From positions 14,863,856-14,927,855 of the forward strand of contig NC_135246.1 of the NCBI RefSeq assembly GCF_947623445.1: DNA of 64,000 bases. The letters are read 5' to 3'. Origin of the DNA: Clavelina lepadiformis. Its lineage: Eukaryota; Chordata; Ascidiacea; Aplousobranchia; Clavelinidae. This document shows positions 14,928-26,309 of the stretch, one piece after another. Position 1 is the first letter of the stretch. Each line of letters begins with the position of its first letter. Both the position numbers and the translations under genes were made by a program. Under the pieces are notes generated by a model that worked only from the letters and a program-made list of their open reading frames with translations, had not been told where the DNA came from and ran no database searches.

Positions 14928-16403
14928 ATGATGAAGATCTTTGAAGTTTGTTGTGTATTAGCAGCTGTTCTGTTGTTGGCGTCAAATTTTTCAAGTGCAA
15001 AGAAGCAAAACAAACCATGTTTGCAAAATTTATTTAAAAATTTTACTTTGGAGGAAAATATTGAAATATTTCAAAAAAAATATAACAAACACAAAGACGA
15101 ATATTTTTTTCATTGTTCGCATACAAAAGTAAGTATATATTTCTGCAGGCAATTTGCTGTAACGGCTTCGAACTTGTTTGTGAATTATATATACATTCTG
15201 GAGTTGTAGATTTGTAGAAACAGCGACTTACACAATCGAGCTAAACGTAAATTACTGACTTCAATGCTTACCTTTCTGGTTGTTCTTGTTGCAGTGCAAT
15301 AAAAACATGAAAAAATCGAAGACGTTTCTGAAGTCACGCGTATGGTTGAAGAAAAATAAGACTAGTATGATTGAAGGAAAGTTAGGAAACTCTGGAGTCA
15401 TTCTCATTGACATTATTCGCTTGGAATCTTGGTTTATTTATCTCCAAAACCGAATCAAAGCCAATGTAGGATTAAAACATATTTTTAGAATAAGTTCAAA
15501 TCTTTACTATGATTTAATTCAAATTTTAAAAGGGTTTAATTTTGTTTCTATGGTAGTTGATCTAATTCCTATAGTCGTTGATTTTGCTATAAACTTGCTT
15601 GTTTGATTTTTGCTCGTATAAATGCATATGGATAAATGCACTATACCAGCAAAAGTGCAGCATCAATACGCGCAATTATATACTTAATTATAATATAACG
15701 TACTTAATATTTTGCTGACTTAATTTTTTGACAAGGGGTCGTTTTAGTATTACCTTGGTTTTAATCTGGTAAGCTTTATAGAATTGTTGAATTATTTCAT
15801 TTCGAAAAGATTTTGGAACACTCTTATTTTATACGTATTATTTTACAGGAGATGGTTGATACGCATTGCTTCCACCCAACTTCAGAATCAGTTTGCAAAT
15901 GCAAGCAGGTAATATTATTCCAGTTGTGATAACACGCACGTATAAATAATTAGATTTGTTCAACATTCATGTGTACAACATTCTTGCGGTTAAAAAATTA
16001 GATTGTCTGTAGTTTTGATTTAAAATTTGTTAATGTCTTTCAACAGGAAACTACATGCCAGCCATGTAAAATCGACCAAGTTTTTATTCAAAATTTGAAA
16101 AAGTTCACTCAAGATCTGTGGCATACTCTTCTACCCGGAAAGGTACTAAAAGCTGAAGATTAATTTATTTTATACTGAACAAAAGCCAACTTATAAAAAT
16201 TACTTGGTTTTTAGAACAACCTCAAAAATCAAATCGAAAGGTTTTTAATGAAGTCGTTAAAGTTGTCGAGGAAAAAAGTTAAAAAAATGTTGAAATTTAA
16301 AATGAACCGAAAAGCAAAGTTTCCTTGCGTGGTATTCACAGGAGCGATACTTCTTCATTTTGACAAATTGCTTGGCAAACAGAGACAGCACAAAAAGCAC
16401 TAG
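14928..16403 (+). CDS. gene B: small secreted helical, cytokine-like protein (238 aa)
   Basis: Exons 14928-15128, 15295-15465, 15849-15908, 16047-16142 and 16215-16403, all introns phase 0 with GT/AG ends. Two ATGs sit side by side; the second (14931) aligns with the lost start of paralogue C, so either may be used. The signal peptide (about residues 1-24) ends at SNFSSA. Exon 2 has ILIDIIRLESWFIYL, exon 3 four cysteines' worth of HCF and VCKC context (three cysteines), exon 4 CQPCKIDQVFIQNLKKF, and exon 5 FPCVVFTGAILLHFDKLL. The closest relative is C (CQPCKID shared); A and D are far more diverged. No domain is recognised; it is interpreted as a candidate helical cytokine as for A. A TATA box and ISRE-like motif lie upstream. 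Confidence 0.8.
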
Positions 16404-18436
16404 TTTGGATAAAAATGAAAGCCCAAGTCTTGTTGGCTTTGTCTGATGTTTCAACCGACATTCAACTGTATTCTTACTTTTAAATGCTATTTATTGTGTA
16501 CTCAAGAGCGTTGTATACTTGTCTTCATTTCATATCATTAATTTGTCTGTGTACTGTGATATTTTGATACAAATAACTTATAAGGACAACTATATATCTG
16601 TGTCTTAAACAATAAATTTACTGTATTAAATTATAGTTATCTGTCATAATACAGTGTTTTTATAGATTTGCTTTGTTTATTTATTTGTTTGTCTGTTTGT
16701 TTGTTTGTGGGTATAAATTACTATTCTGTTGTGTTATATACAATTCATTTGAATACAACACGTGTAAATGGCTGATTTCAGTTGATGCGTGAAATGATTA
16801 CGTATACAGTATTCCCACAGAAAAGGCAGAATTAAGTCCACATATATGAAAGCAACAGAAAGTAGGTCGTGTGTAACAGTTAAAATCGTATTTGACAAAC
16901 AACAAAACGACCAATGATGCGTTATTTGCGATGAAACGCAAATAATAAAATATTGATTTGTAGATTTCCATATTACCTTTCGTACGTAGGACTAGTTAGA
17001 GATTTAATGAAGTTCTAAGTATATATATATATATGGTAATAACAATGACATAGTCTAAAACCTTTTCAATAATGAGTTTTAGCAGATTTTCAAAAATTTT
17101 GCATACCAAAGAAACGAAGTCATTCATCAAAAGCTCGCGAAGGAGAAACTTTTGAGTATGGCGCGGAAGAGAAAACCGCAACCCATAATATATCCGACTG
17201 TTCTATCTACCAAATTCCTACTCAATGCATGGCATGCGAGTTTTGGATGCAAGCACAACCCAGCGGCTTCCCAACATCTGGTCCGGGGGTAGTCGAACAG
17301 CATCTATTATTAATTATTATTATTATTAATTTATTAATTAACATCTATCATCGTTTACACGAAGAAGAAGTTATATTTAATCGGTGCTGCAGACCATGCA
17401 GCTTGCCATGGAGACACAGCATCTTCGGTAAAGACACTTTAAGTTATCAGCGGCTTGGTTTTTTGTTTGCTTCATCAAAAATTAATGCTTTAAAGGTAAA
17501 ATTACTTCAGATGAAATAGACACAAATCTTTCTGCAAGTGCTTGATAAAAACTGAAAGTGTATTGTGGATGACGAAAGCGGCTGAGAAAGCCACCTATTG
17601 TTTGTAGAATTACGTTGTTCATTTATGTTGCGTAGATCCGGCCGTCAAGAAATAAGATATCAAACTGAAATTAATTTCTATTTTGATATAAACAAATTTT
17701 CCACCACCACGGAATACAAATGTAATTCCTATCTCGGTTTCATGACAAATTTTCTAAAAATAACAATCAAAACGGATGATTATTTAAAATTTCATCTTTT
17801 ATTTCGAACTAAATAAACAAAAAAAATACCTTCTCATATTTACAAGTCGTTAAAAGAAACCGAGATATTGAGTTTCTAAAAACGTTGAATATATTCGCAT
17901 ATTCTTTTTCCTCTAGATTTTTACTTTAAACTTAATCACCTATTTTGCAGTTGGAAAAATTAGCTATAATTGTAAATTAGTTAAAGTTAGTGAAAGTTTA
18001 TTAGTTATTGTCAGTTAGACAGTTATTCACTAACAAGCATTTGTTAAATAATTACTGTATATATCAGTTCATCGCTTGCTAAAACAGAACAATCTCAGTG
18101 ACGTTTTCGCGGAATTGCATACCTGTGAAAGGTAAACGTCATTATAGAACGAATATGTAAATATCACATTCCATCCAACACTGGACAACAGACCGATTGC
18201 AAGCGAAAGTAGCCAACGTAATATTTATCCGTTCCACTGAAATCACCGATTTCGTGTTTTTTTTTAATTAAAAATGAAGTGGGAAAAATAAAAGTAAATA
18301 TTCTCCAATTTATATATATATAATAAATCAGTTTGTATAGTATCATTACAACCAAACTGATTTAAAGAGCCGTAATAATATTAAGAAATTCGAGAAGAGT
18401 GCACTCGCATGTTACAAGAAACATTCAACCAATCAG
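16404..18436. other. spacer between B and C
   Basis: Holds the 3' flank of B (AATAAA near 16612) and the second copy of the duplicated upstream block at 17599-17702. A frame at 17229-17519 crosses an ATT-rich simple stretch and is not convincing as a gene. Confidence 0.4.
17599..17702 (+). repeat. duplicated upstream block, copy 2 (near gene C)
   Basis: Second copy of the block at 13798-13898, with scattered substitutions that suggest the duplication is not recent. Confidence 0.7.
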
Positions 18437-20557
18437 ATAAAAATTTTTACAGTTCTTGTTCTAGGGATAATTCTTGCGTTGTTGTCATCAAAACCGACGC
18501 TGGGAAGAAGATGGAAAGCAATTAATTGAGAAGAGGACTGGAAAATTTGAAGCAAAATTGGTGAAAAGCGAAAATAGTCACAGCTTCGATTGCTCTAACT
18601 TCAACAGAAAAGTAGGTTTTATTTCCACCCATTTATCTTAACGAAGTATTTGGTTCTGCTAATGATTGTTTCAGGGGTAATCTTAAATATCTGAAAATAG
18701 GCATTTATGGTATAGTTAGCAATTAGTTTTAGAATGTAAAACAAAGCTGACTGTCTTTTGCCAGCTTTGCAACAAAAGTCTGCTTATATATAATTTCATG
18801 TAATATTTGTTTCAAGCTGTAAAGCTGTTGTAGAAATGAAATGTTTTGACTGTTATCGTTAATTCACTGCATATGTATTTACAGCAAGTACTTCTTTCCA
18901 ACAAAGAGTTGAAAAATCTCGACAGTTTTTAAGGCGGCGTGTTTTACTGAAAAGTAACAAGAGAGCTATCTTTAAAAGACTGTTGAGTAAACCTGGCCTT
19001 TTGCTGATTGACACATACCGTTTGGGATTATGGTTTAACTATCTTCTGCATAACAATGTATGATTTTGCTCACAATCTTAGACAGACAATCATGTTTGCT
19101 ATGTTTGCCATGTTTGCTATGTTTGCTATATAATGTGTAGATAACTGTAGGAAAATATATTTCACAATGGTGGCTTATACTATATACCAGTGGATCCCAA
19201 CCTTTTTGTTACATTCCCTTCTTTGCCCACTTTTGAACTTTTCTTTCCCCCCATAACACAAAACAGATAAAATAAATGTGCTTGCTAGCATATGTGCTTC
19301 ATTGCACGTGCACTTGATGCAAGATTACGAGATCAGCTGTCAAAATATTTATGAGATAACAATGTTGGACAATATGGGTGTTGCGTAAACACTTAATGGA
19401 ATGTAAATATAAACAGTTAGTGAAACAATATCAAAGTATAGGTGTGATTCTACGCTCAAATATAAAGTGGAAATTCCTCCCTTGCAACCATGAAATTCCT
19501 CACCGGTTGGGAAACTCTGGTATATACCATAGTTCTATATATTACAGCATGATTTTTTTATCACTTTATATACTTTTATTGCAGTATTAACGTTAGAAAA
19601 ACTCATTAAAAATGCAAGGTATAAATTTACATAACATAATTTACCGACGACCCTAAGATTGTAATGTGTAACAATGTACTAACCTAATAAAACTCTTGTA
19701 ATACCAAACCATGTTTTTATAGGTGACTGCTGGAATACGATGCTTCAAACACCATTCGGAATTACACTGCAGTAAACAGGTAAAGTAACAAAAATCCAGA
19801 TAACAATCCAGTTTAGAAAATATGTTTGAAATTATACATAAACGTGCAGCTTGCAATTAACAGCAATATTCAAATCTTCATTTTTCCGATTAATATATTG
19901 CTATTTTCTGGTATATCTTGAACAGGAAGTTAGATGCCAACCTTGTAAAATTGACAAGGCTTCTCTTCAAAACCTGGAGAAGTTTTTTTTTGGACTTACT
20001 GCAAACTCTTCTACCCAAAAAAGTACAACCATTTCAAATTGAATAGTGATATATATATAGATTGTAGATATGTGTTGGAATCCAGCTATATGTATATTTT
20101 AATTTGTCGTCGAATGGCAGTGATATATGGTTCGGTTCGGACAGACCAGTAGAAACTGAAGCTAAATATAAGTTAAATCGTACTGTGTATAAGCTATAGA
20201 CTGACAGTAAATATCTACGCTACGTCCCTATACAAGCCCTTGCTTGTATCCAAATTTCATAATAATATCTCGAACTATGAGTAATATTATGGCGGGTATA
20301 ATCTGACCAACTAAACAGGAAATGAAAGTTAACCGAAGGTACAAGAATCCGCGCATTAAAGCAAGAAAAATGTTGAAGAAGAAATTGGTAAAGATCACCG
20401 GAGAATCGGAAGATTACGTTGCGAAGGAAGTCAGAAAGTTTTGAAATTAAATTTCGAGACACATGACAACCGAGAAAATTTGCCTTGCTCAATATTCTCA
20501 GGAGACATACCCCGCCATTTTCATAAGTTCTTTCCGAAACGACTCTCAACGAAATAA
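18437..20557 (+). pseudogene. gene C: decaying paralogue of gene B
   Basis: All five exons can be found by similarity to B: about 18437-18611, 18885-19057, 19723-19779, 19926-20022 and 20319-20557. The signal-peptide exon would read KIFTVLVLGIILALLSS, but the expected ATG is ATA. The frame shifts inside exon 1 (around 18524), exon 2 opens in a different phase from its relatives, exon 4 shifts at a run of nine T (about 19983), and exon 5 has TGA/TAA before returning in another frame to NLPCSIFSGDIPRHFHKFF. Family landmarks remain: LLLIDTYRLGLWFNYLL, CQPCKIDKASLQNLEKF and the PCSIFS motif. With several independent lesions this is most likely a pseudogene, though the T-run shift alone could be a sequencing error. 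A hAT-like element sits in intron 2. Confidence 0.75.
19188..19519. mobile_element. hAT-like MITE in intron 2 of gene C, 332 bp
   Basis: Starts CAGTGGATCCCAACC and ends GGTTGGGAAACTCTG, imperfect terminal inverted repeats of a type common in hAT elements. Flanked by 8-bp duplications CTATATAC and GTATATAC that differ at one base. No coding capacity. Confidence 0.7.
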
Positions 20558-22393
20558 TATTGACGACAGAAGAGCTATGATGATGTTTTGATATTTATTT
20601 TACGTAATTGTTTGCTCAAAAGTGTAAGTTTGTATTTATAAGTTTATGTTTTGCTTACTTAAATATTTATTCAATTGCTGTGGCTTTATCTACACATGAA
20701 TGTATTGCTGTATTTATTTGCTTGTCGTATTTATGCTGGTTTGTCATCGCTTTCAAAACAGATTTGGATTTCAGATTTACATACACATTGTCACGTAAAC
20801 ATAAACAGAGGTGCAATCTTTGCATTACTCGACATAATCCATGCACTTGTCAAATTAATTCGATTAACAAAGAATACAATGTATATTTTATGAAAGGGAT
20901 CTTTGAAAAAATAAATATAAAAAATTAAGTTATGAGCATTTACGATGTCGCTTCTCACACAGCGTGTGCAAATGGTGTGCCAAAAAGATTCGGATTTGTG
21001 GGAATAAAAATGATAGATTTTGATATCCGTACAGATCTAAATCCGATAAACTTAGCTCATTTCGCGTCATCGCAAAATACCTGCTGATGGTAGGCAAGGG
21101 CTCCGTGTTTACTACAAACATTTCATCTTTTTGGTATATTGTAGTGATGAGAAAAAGCCTGCTTTCCACTTTTGCGAGACTAAATATACAAATATTTCAG
21201 TAAATATTTCATCTATCTGTTTTAAGTTGCAGTAAATCATACAAAAAATGCTCAGCCGATTCGCTACATTGTTTTCTTGCTTTCTGCAAAAAAAAAAAAT
21301 CAGCCCAAATGTATGCTTGCAAGACCCGTATCGGCGAGAAACACAAAAGTGACTGATTTTTATGGGTGATGTTTAAATTTTGTTTGATTTGTCCCATATC
21401 TTCTTATTTACTAAACCGCCCAAGACAAACTTCTTGCAACGGGAATGTGTCCTACCCCCATGTTGATGAAGTTGTTTCTAAAAACTAAACCATCGTAGAA
21501 CGAAATAATTCTGTATTTGCAGTCAGACAGATTGAAGTATAGGAAAAATAAGCGTATATAGTGTGACTATTGGGCTATAATGACACTATTTTAAGCTTGC
21601 GCTTAAATGTATTATATTCTATACAAATTCTTCTGATGTCAACACACGTGACGTCGAATAATGTCAAAAAGACGAAAGGTTTATTATGGGCAAATGAACA
21701 TTTGGATAAGATCGTTTTGTATATAACGTTTGACGTGTTATGAATGGATAGTACGCAATGCGTTTACAATTATCTAAGCCGCATTCTTTCATACTTTAAC
21801 TGTTTCCAACCTTCGTCGTTATATGATATGGTATCCCAAACTATGTTGACATTGTGACGTATGCAGCTATGTGTGCGGCCAATGTATACGGTTGTAAAAA
21901 ATAAATATTTGGACACATTTTAAGCTAAAACAAAGTGTTTAAATACATCGCATAATCCTTTCCTGTTTCCTTCCAATAACAATTGTCACATAGGCGTATA
22001 TAGATTTCCTCTAAACGATTTTGTTGCAATTCGACCGAAACTTATTGTCCTTCAAAAAATAAAACCTAGCAAGAGACAAAGGAAATCGACGTATTTGATA
22101 GAGTGGGGTTTTCCCGTCGGACGCGATTTCAAAATAATGGAAAATTTTATTTGCGTTTCGCCGGAACAGGTAATTTTGGAACGGTATAATAGATTGTAAA
22201 ATTATATTGGCGATTGTTGCAACGGTGCGGTCATACACACAACACAACACAAAAAGTGTATAAATAAATTTTTGGCAAATAAATACGTCGCTGATGTATA
22301 GTATAGGTTTTTACGTTACAAATTATTTATACTTAATAATGCTCAAAATTTATTTATTGTCGGAAAAACACGAAATTGATTTTATTCAAAACC
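20558..22393. other. spacer between C and D
   Basis: No supported exon. The overlapping 72- and 106-aa plus frames at 20608-20928 and the minus frames at 20930-21397 show no motif or splice context. Confidence 0.4.
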
Positions 22394-22560
22394 GAAAAAG
22401 AAAATGACTGAAAGTCAGATGGATAAGCTCAAATGTGCTTTAAAGAAAGTTGTAAAACAGCGGAAAATTTCTGTATTTCTGTTATGTTATATATCTCTTG
22501 CTTGGAGTAAAATTTAACAACCAAATCGTGATTCGTAAACAACAATGCATTCTTATAAAA
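22394..22560 (+). promoter_or_regulatory. candidate promoter of gene D: ISRE-like motif plus TATA box
   Basis: GAAAAAGAAA (22394-22403) fits the same GAAANNGAAA core found upstream of A and B. TATAAAA lies at 22554-22560, 80 bp before the start codon. The motif is farther from the TATA box (150 bp) than in A or B. Confidence 0.4.
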
Positions 22561-22640
22561 GACGCACGTTCCTACCAACCAACACCATACACTGATCTCA
22601 GTACATATCGTCCTACTCTTGCAAAGTCTTCGAAGAGAAA

Positions 22641-24136
22641 ATGAGAAAGACAATGATTTTAGTCCTGGTTGTGATTAATTTCTCCACATTCTTGTGCCCA
22701 GCCGAATCCAGGTCCAGAAGAAGATCATATCGCCAACATATCTTTGAAATTCCAATTCAAAATATAAGAAGATTTCGAAAAAGTTTTATCAAGACCTGTA
22801 AGTTGACACGTTGGGAGAAAAAATGCCCAAGTAAAGAGGTGGGTTAATTAGAAAAAAATCTGGATGCTAGAAGAAAATATTTGGTTTTGAGCGATAAATA
22901 ATCATGTGTATTTAAGCTGTATTGAGTATATATGATTGAACATCGATCGATTGCAGGAACTAAGCGGAATTTAAAAAAAAAGAACAGAGCAATTATAATT
23001 CAAAAAAATATTTCAAATTTAAGAGCTCAAAGATTTACAAAACTTATTTTCATGTTTGTTTTTTAGATTTTACCCTGTTCCGAGAAGTGTGCCAGTAAAT
23101 TAAACAAAATATGGAGGCCTGAGGTCGAGTCTGAAGAGCCCAAGTGCGCGCTGTTACTTGATATGTTCCAACTCTCCCTATGGTTGGAAAACCTCACTCT
23201 ACCAGAGGCAAGTATAACCGATAACTACATTTATCAGATTTTGTATACTTGTCATGCAATAGTCATCGGCGATATTTGATTGAGGTATAATGAGACGATT
23301 GCGTGAGAATGTCAAGTAAGCGTTTCATTTTTCAGAACGGATGCTTTTTTCAAAGTAAACAGCGCCGCAATAGACCCCTTTTAGAGGAGGTAAGTAACCG
23401 ATTATTTGTCCTAAGTAAATAAACCGAAAGGGCAAACTACAATATACGACGATGCACATACAAAAAGAGGTCAACGATATGTTATACACAATATATAAGT
23501 AAAACACCATATTTTACAGGAACGGCATCGGAAAAACTCGCAAAACAAGCTTAACCTTTGGAGGCAAAAAGTTTTTTTGCAGGAATTGAAAAAAGACGTA
23601 GGAAACTTATTAGACACTCTCACAGGAACAAAAGGTCGCGACAGTGATAACAAACGAATGAGGGTGAGTATGAGCTCGCTGCTTTATAAATATAAAATCC
23701 CCTCATATTTCTAAACCTCAGCATAGATGAGTTCAAGAAATTATTTTCGATTGAAAGCTTTGTTATAATGTTTGCTGAGACAGAATTAGAACGTACGTCA
23801 AAAAGTAAATACTTTGAAAATCGGTCTCTTCGCTATAGCTGCGGCATTCAGTGGAAGCTGGAATATTACATAAATTCTTTCAATGGCAGTTGTCTCGTTC
23901 ACAATTTTAAACTTTCTTTTTTTCTTATGTACTTTTGCAATTTTAACTATTGGTACTGTATACTTACCCAACAGATATCTCAAAGAAAAGCCAGAAAGTG
24001 TTTAAGAAGACAGCACTCGAAAAAGTGGTCAATTCCAGAAACTGAAGGTTCTCAGTGTTCGTGTGTTATTTTCAGCCGAGTAATATCGAGACACATCAGT
24101 GATATGCTCATCAGCGCAACAAAACAAAGCTACTAA
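22641..24136 (+). CDS. gene D: small secreted helical, cytokine-like protein (232 aa)
   Basis: Exons 22641-22838, 23067-23207, 23336-23389, 23520-23663 and 23975-24136, all introns phase 0. Intron 2 uses a GC donor (AG then GCAAGT), the commonest non-GT donor in animals. A signal peptide (about residues 1-22, ending LCPAES) is followed by an arginine-rich stretch. Exon 2 carries CALLLDMFQLSLWLENL, matching the LLxDxxxLxxW pattern of B and C; exon 3 is 18 residues with one cysteine; exon 4 has VFLQELKKDVGNLLDTL, close to VFIQNLKKFTQDLWHTL in B; exon 5 has CSCVIFSRVISRHISDML. It is the most diverged member, recognisable mainly by exon order, phase and these motifs. Function unknown; cytokine-like by inference. 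Confidence 0.75.
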
Positions 24137-24534
24137 GTAAAAAGGGACGATTCCTCTTATTGGATATTTTATGCCGCATTTCATTTGAGGTCGTGTATCT
24201 TTGTTGTTGTTCATTGTGATGCAGTAAAATTGTTCTGTTATTTTTGATGCTATATTTATTTCATTTATTTATCTGTCTGCGACCTTTGAAAAAATAATTA
24301 AAACCTTTTATGTAAGGAATTGAGGGTATATATGCAATAACTCGTAAAAGTACGTTCATAAGCTGCTATTGTGTTTTCGTATAACACATCTATACAACGT
24401 ATCTTATTCATAGTCGATTCTTTATAATTTATTGTTTGTTCTTGTTAAATATACCCGCTGCTTATCTTTTAACTTATTGCTTTTCAGTTATAATCGTGTA
24501 AATGTGTTGAACCTTATATGCTGTAAGTTCATTA
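24137..24534. other. 3' flank of gene D up to the array breakpoint
   Basis: AT-rich; ends where sequence homologous to the esterase array starts abruptly inside a first exon. I see no gene in it. Confidence 0.4.
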
Positions 24535-24801
24535 TCACCTTCGTCTTTTTCGGTAATCTAGCAAAATGTCATTAAAAAACAAGTCCCGTGACTTATTGTG
24601 TTTATTTACAACCCAAGTTCCGCTCGTCAGGTTAAGCAAAATGTTGTCGCAGTTTAATTTTAATCCATCTGCTGGTGCCATGATCTTTTCAAAAGCCGAA
24701 ATAGATTGCCTGTTTGCCCAGTAGAGTAGGCTAATTACTGTAAAACTCAGCAGCACTGCAAGTACTGTTTGGTAAGAGGCAATGGACAGCGTTGCAACCA
24801 A
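24535..24801 (-). pseudogene. E0: truncated orphan first exon of the esterase family
   Basis: Minus-strand sequence matching exon 1 of E1-E7 (membrane anchor, LNCDNILLNLTSGTWVV, HNKSRDLFFNDILLDYRKR). The part encoding the conserved GILQEPVR...CGYK end is missing, and the ATG conserved in most siblings is ACG here. No second or third exon follows; gene D lies there instead. It is therefore the left edge of the array, cut by a rearrangement. The 400 bp to its right still match the normal spacer between units. Confidence 0.85.
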
Positions 24802-25254
24802 ACAGCAAACGATTTTTATTTAGAACAATCTTTACATCTTCGTTGACTTTCTGCTAAATACATAAGCAACTTCTATATTAGTTGGCTAAATACAATAGAA
24901 TTAAATCTATTTTATGCAATGCGGTCAACTACATACTGCGTTATCACATTAATCCTCTACAGACACATCTAATCTAGCCTTGTACTGTAATGATAATTAC
25001 TAAAAATTTGTAATTATGTAGTAAAACCGATTCAAGTAGAGCAGGTTTCTGCAAAGTCCGTCTGCCTCGAGGCGACGGAGTCACGCTTTATAAATTGAAG
25101 TTGAATTTAGTTTAAAAGGAAAGGTTAGGTTAAAATTAATCTGTTCAACTAAACAAAGCAAATTACACTGTAAACGCTAAAATGAGAATACGGAATCAAA
25201 ACACTCTACACAATACTTGAAACAGGTAAAGAAATTTTCTTTCAATGTGATAAC

Positions 25255-26173
25255 TAGGGCAAGTTTTTGTTGCACTAAAAACGTGAGAAAGTTGCACTCA
25301 ATTTTAACAAAAGTTGCAGTAAAAAGTTGCATTTATGCACAGGTTTTTGAGAGCATTAGGGTATGAGATACTCGAAAGGATCCGTTGTATAACCCAACAG
25401 TTTAAGATTTGCAGGGTGTCTGCTTGTTCCGTTTCTTTCTTCGCTATACAATCGATCATGCATACATTTTTATGTTTTATATCTACAGGTTTGAAATCTA
25501 CATGACAGCATATCGCTGTACTTTCCCATTTCACGGACGGCCTGGCGAGACCGCCAAAAATAGCATTTTTCCGGTACGCAGCAAGAAAATAACGCAATGC
25601 GGAAATAATGTTTCGCAAAAAGCCAAACAGCAAAGCGTTAACCCATCCCTCCCCCCAAAACAAGTCAAATACCACACCCCAAACCCCCTAAGTCTGCAAC
25701 TAACTAAGCTATCTCAACAAAAATTGAACTCGAAAGACTAGACACAACCTGTTTCCATTTGTGCGGGCTTGGCCTAAAGCCAAGTCATACTTCCACTTCT
25801 AATTTTGTTTGGGCACTGTCGTGCTTGGCTGGGGTTGATAAACTTCTAGCTTGCAATACAAGTGTTGCGTCATACATAACATTGAGATACAGCTAATCCA
25901 ACACATATCTCTTTGTTATGCCAAGCAAAGAGAATAGAAACATACTAGAAAAAATTTCATCACATGTTTTTTAAATCACTCCTTTACATTTTGCACAATA
26001 CTTAATAAAAGTTGCAGTAAAAAGCTGCATGAAAAATAGAAAAAAGTTGCAATATAAAATTCTTACAAACAGCTTAAAACATCATACTGCAGTATTGCAA
26101 CATGCATACCGAGCATTTAGGAAGCTGCCAGAAACTGTAAAAAAAGATGCAAAAGTTGCAAAAACTTGCCCTA
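25255..26173. mobile_element. hAT-like element, 919 bp, downstream of E1
   Basis: Ends are perfect inverted repeats TAGGGCAAGTTTTTG and CAAAAACTTGCCCTA; flanking 8-bp sequences are GTGATAAC and ATGATAAC. AGTTGCA-type motifs recur in the interior. Other units lack this element at the same place. No transposase is recognised, so it is non-autonomous. Confidence 0.8.
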
Positions 26174-26309
26174 ATGATAACATTTGCTGCAAAATGTTTT
26201 AGAAAGAACTTCGTCAGGTTTTAATTGTGCTTCAATTGTGTGCAAAAGATAAACAAGCATTTTCTAATCGTAAATAAACCAAGGAAGTATTCTGGCTCAA
26301 GACTTGAAT

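Noticed and set aside
14717-15013. 98-aa minus frame over the start of gene B
   Set aside because: Antisense to the promoter and signal-peptide exon of B; no motif of its own.
17229-17519. 96-aa plus frame between B and C
   Set aside because: Crosses an ATT simple repeat and has no signal peptide, splice sites or similarity to the cytokine-like family.
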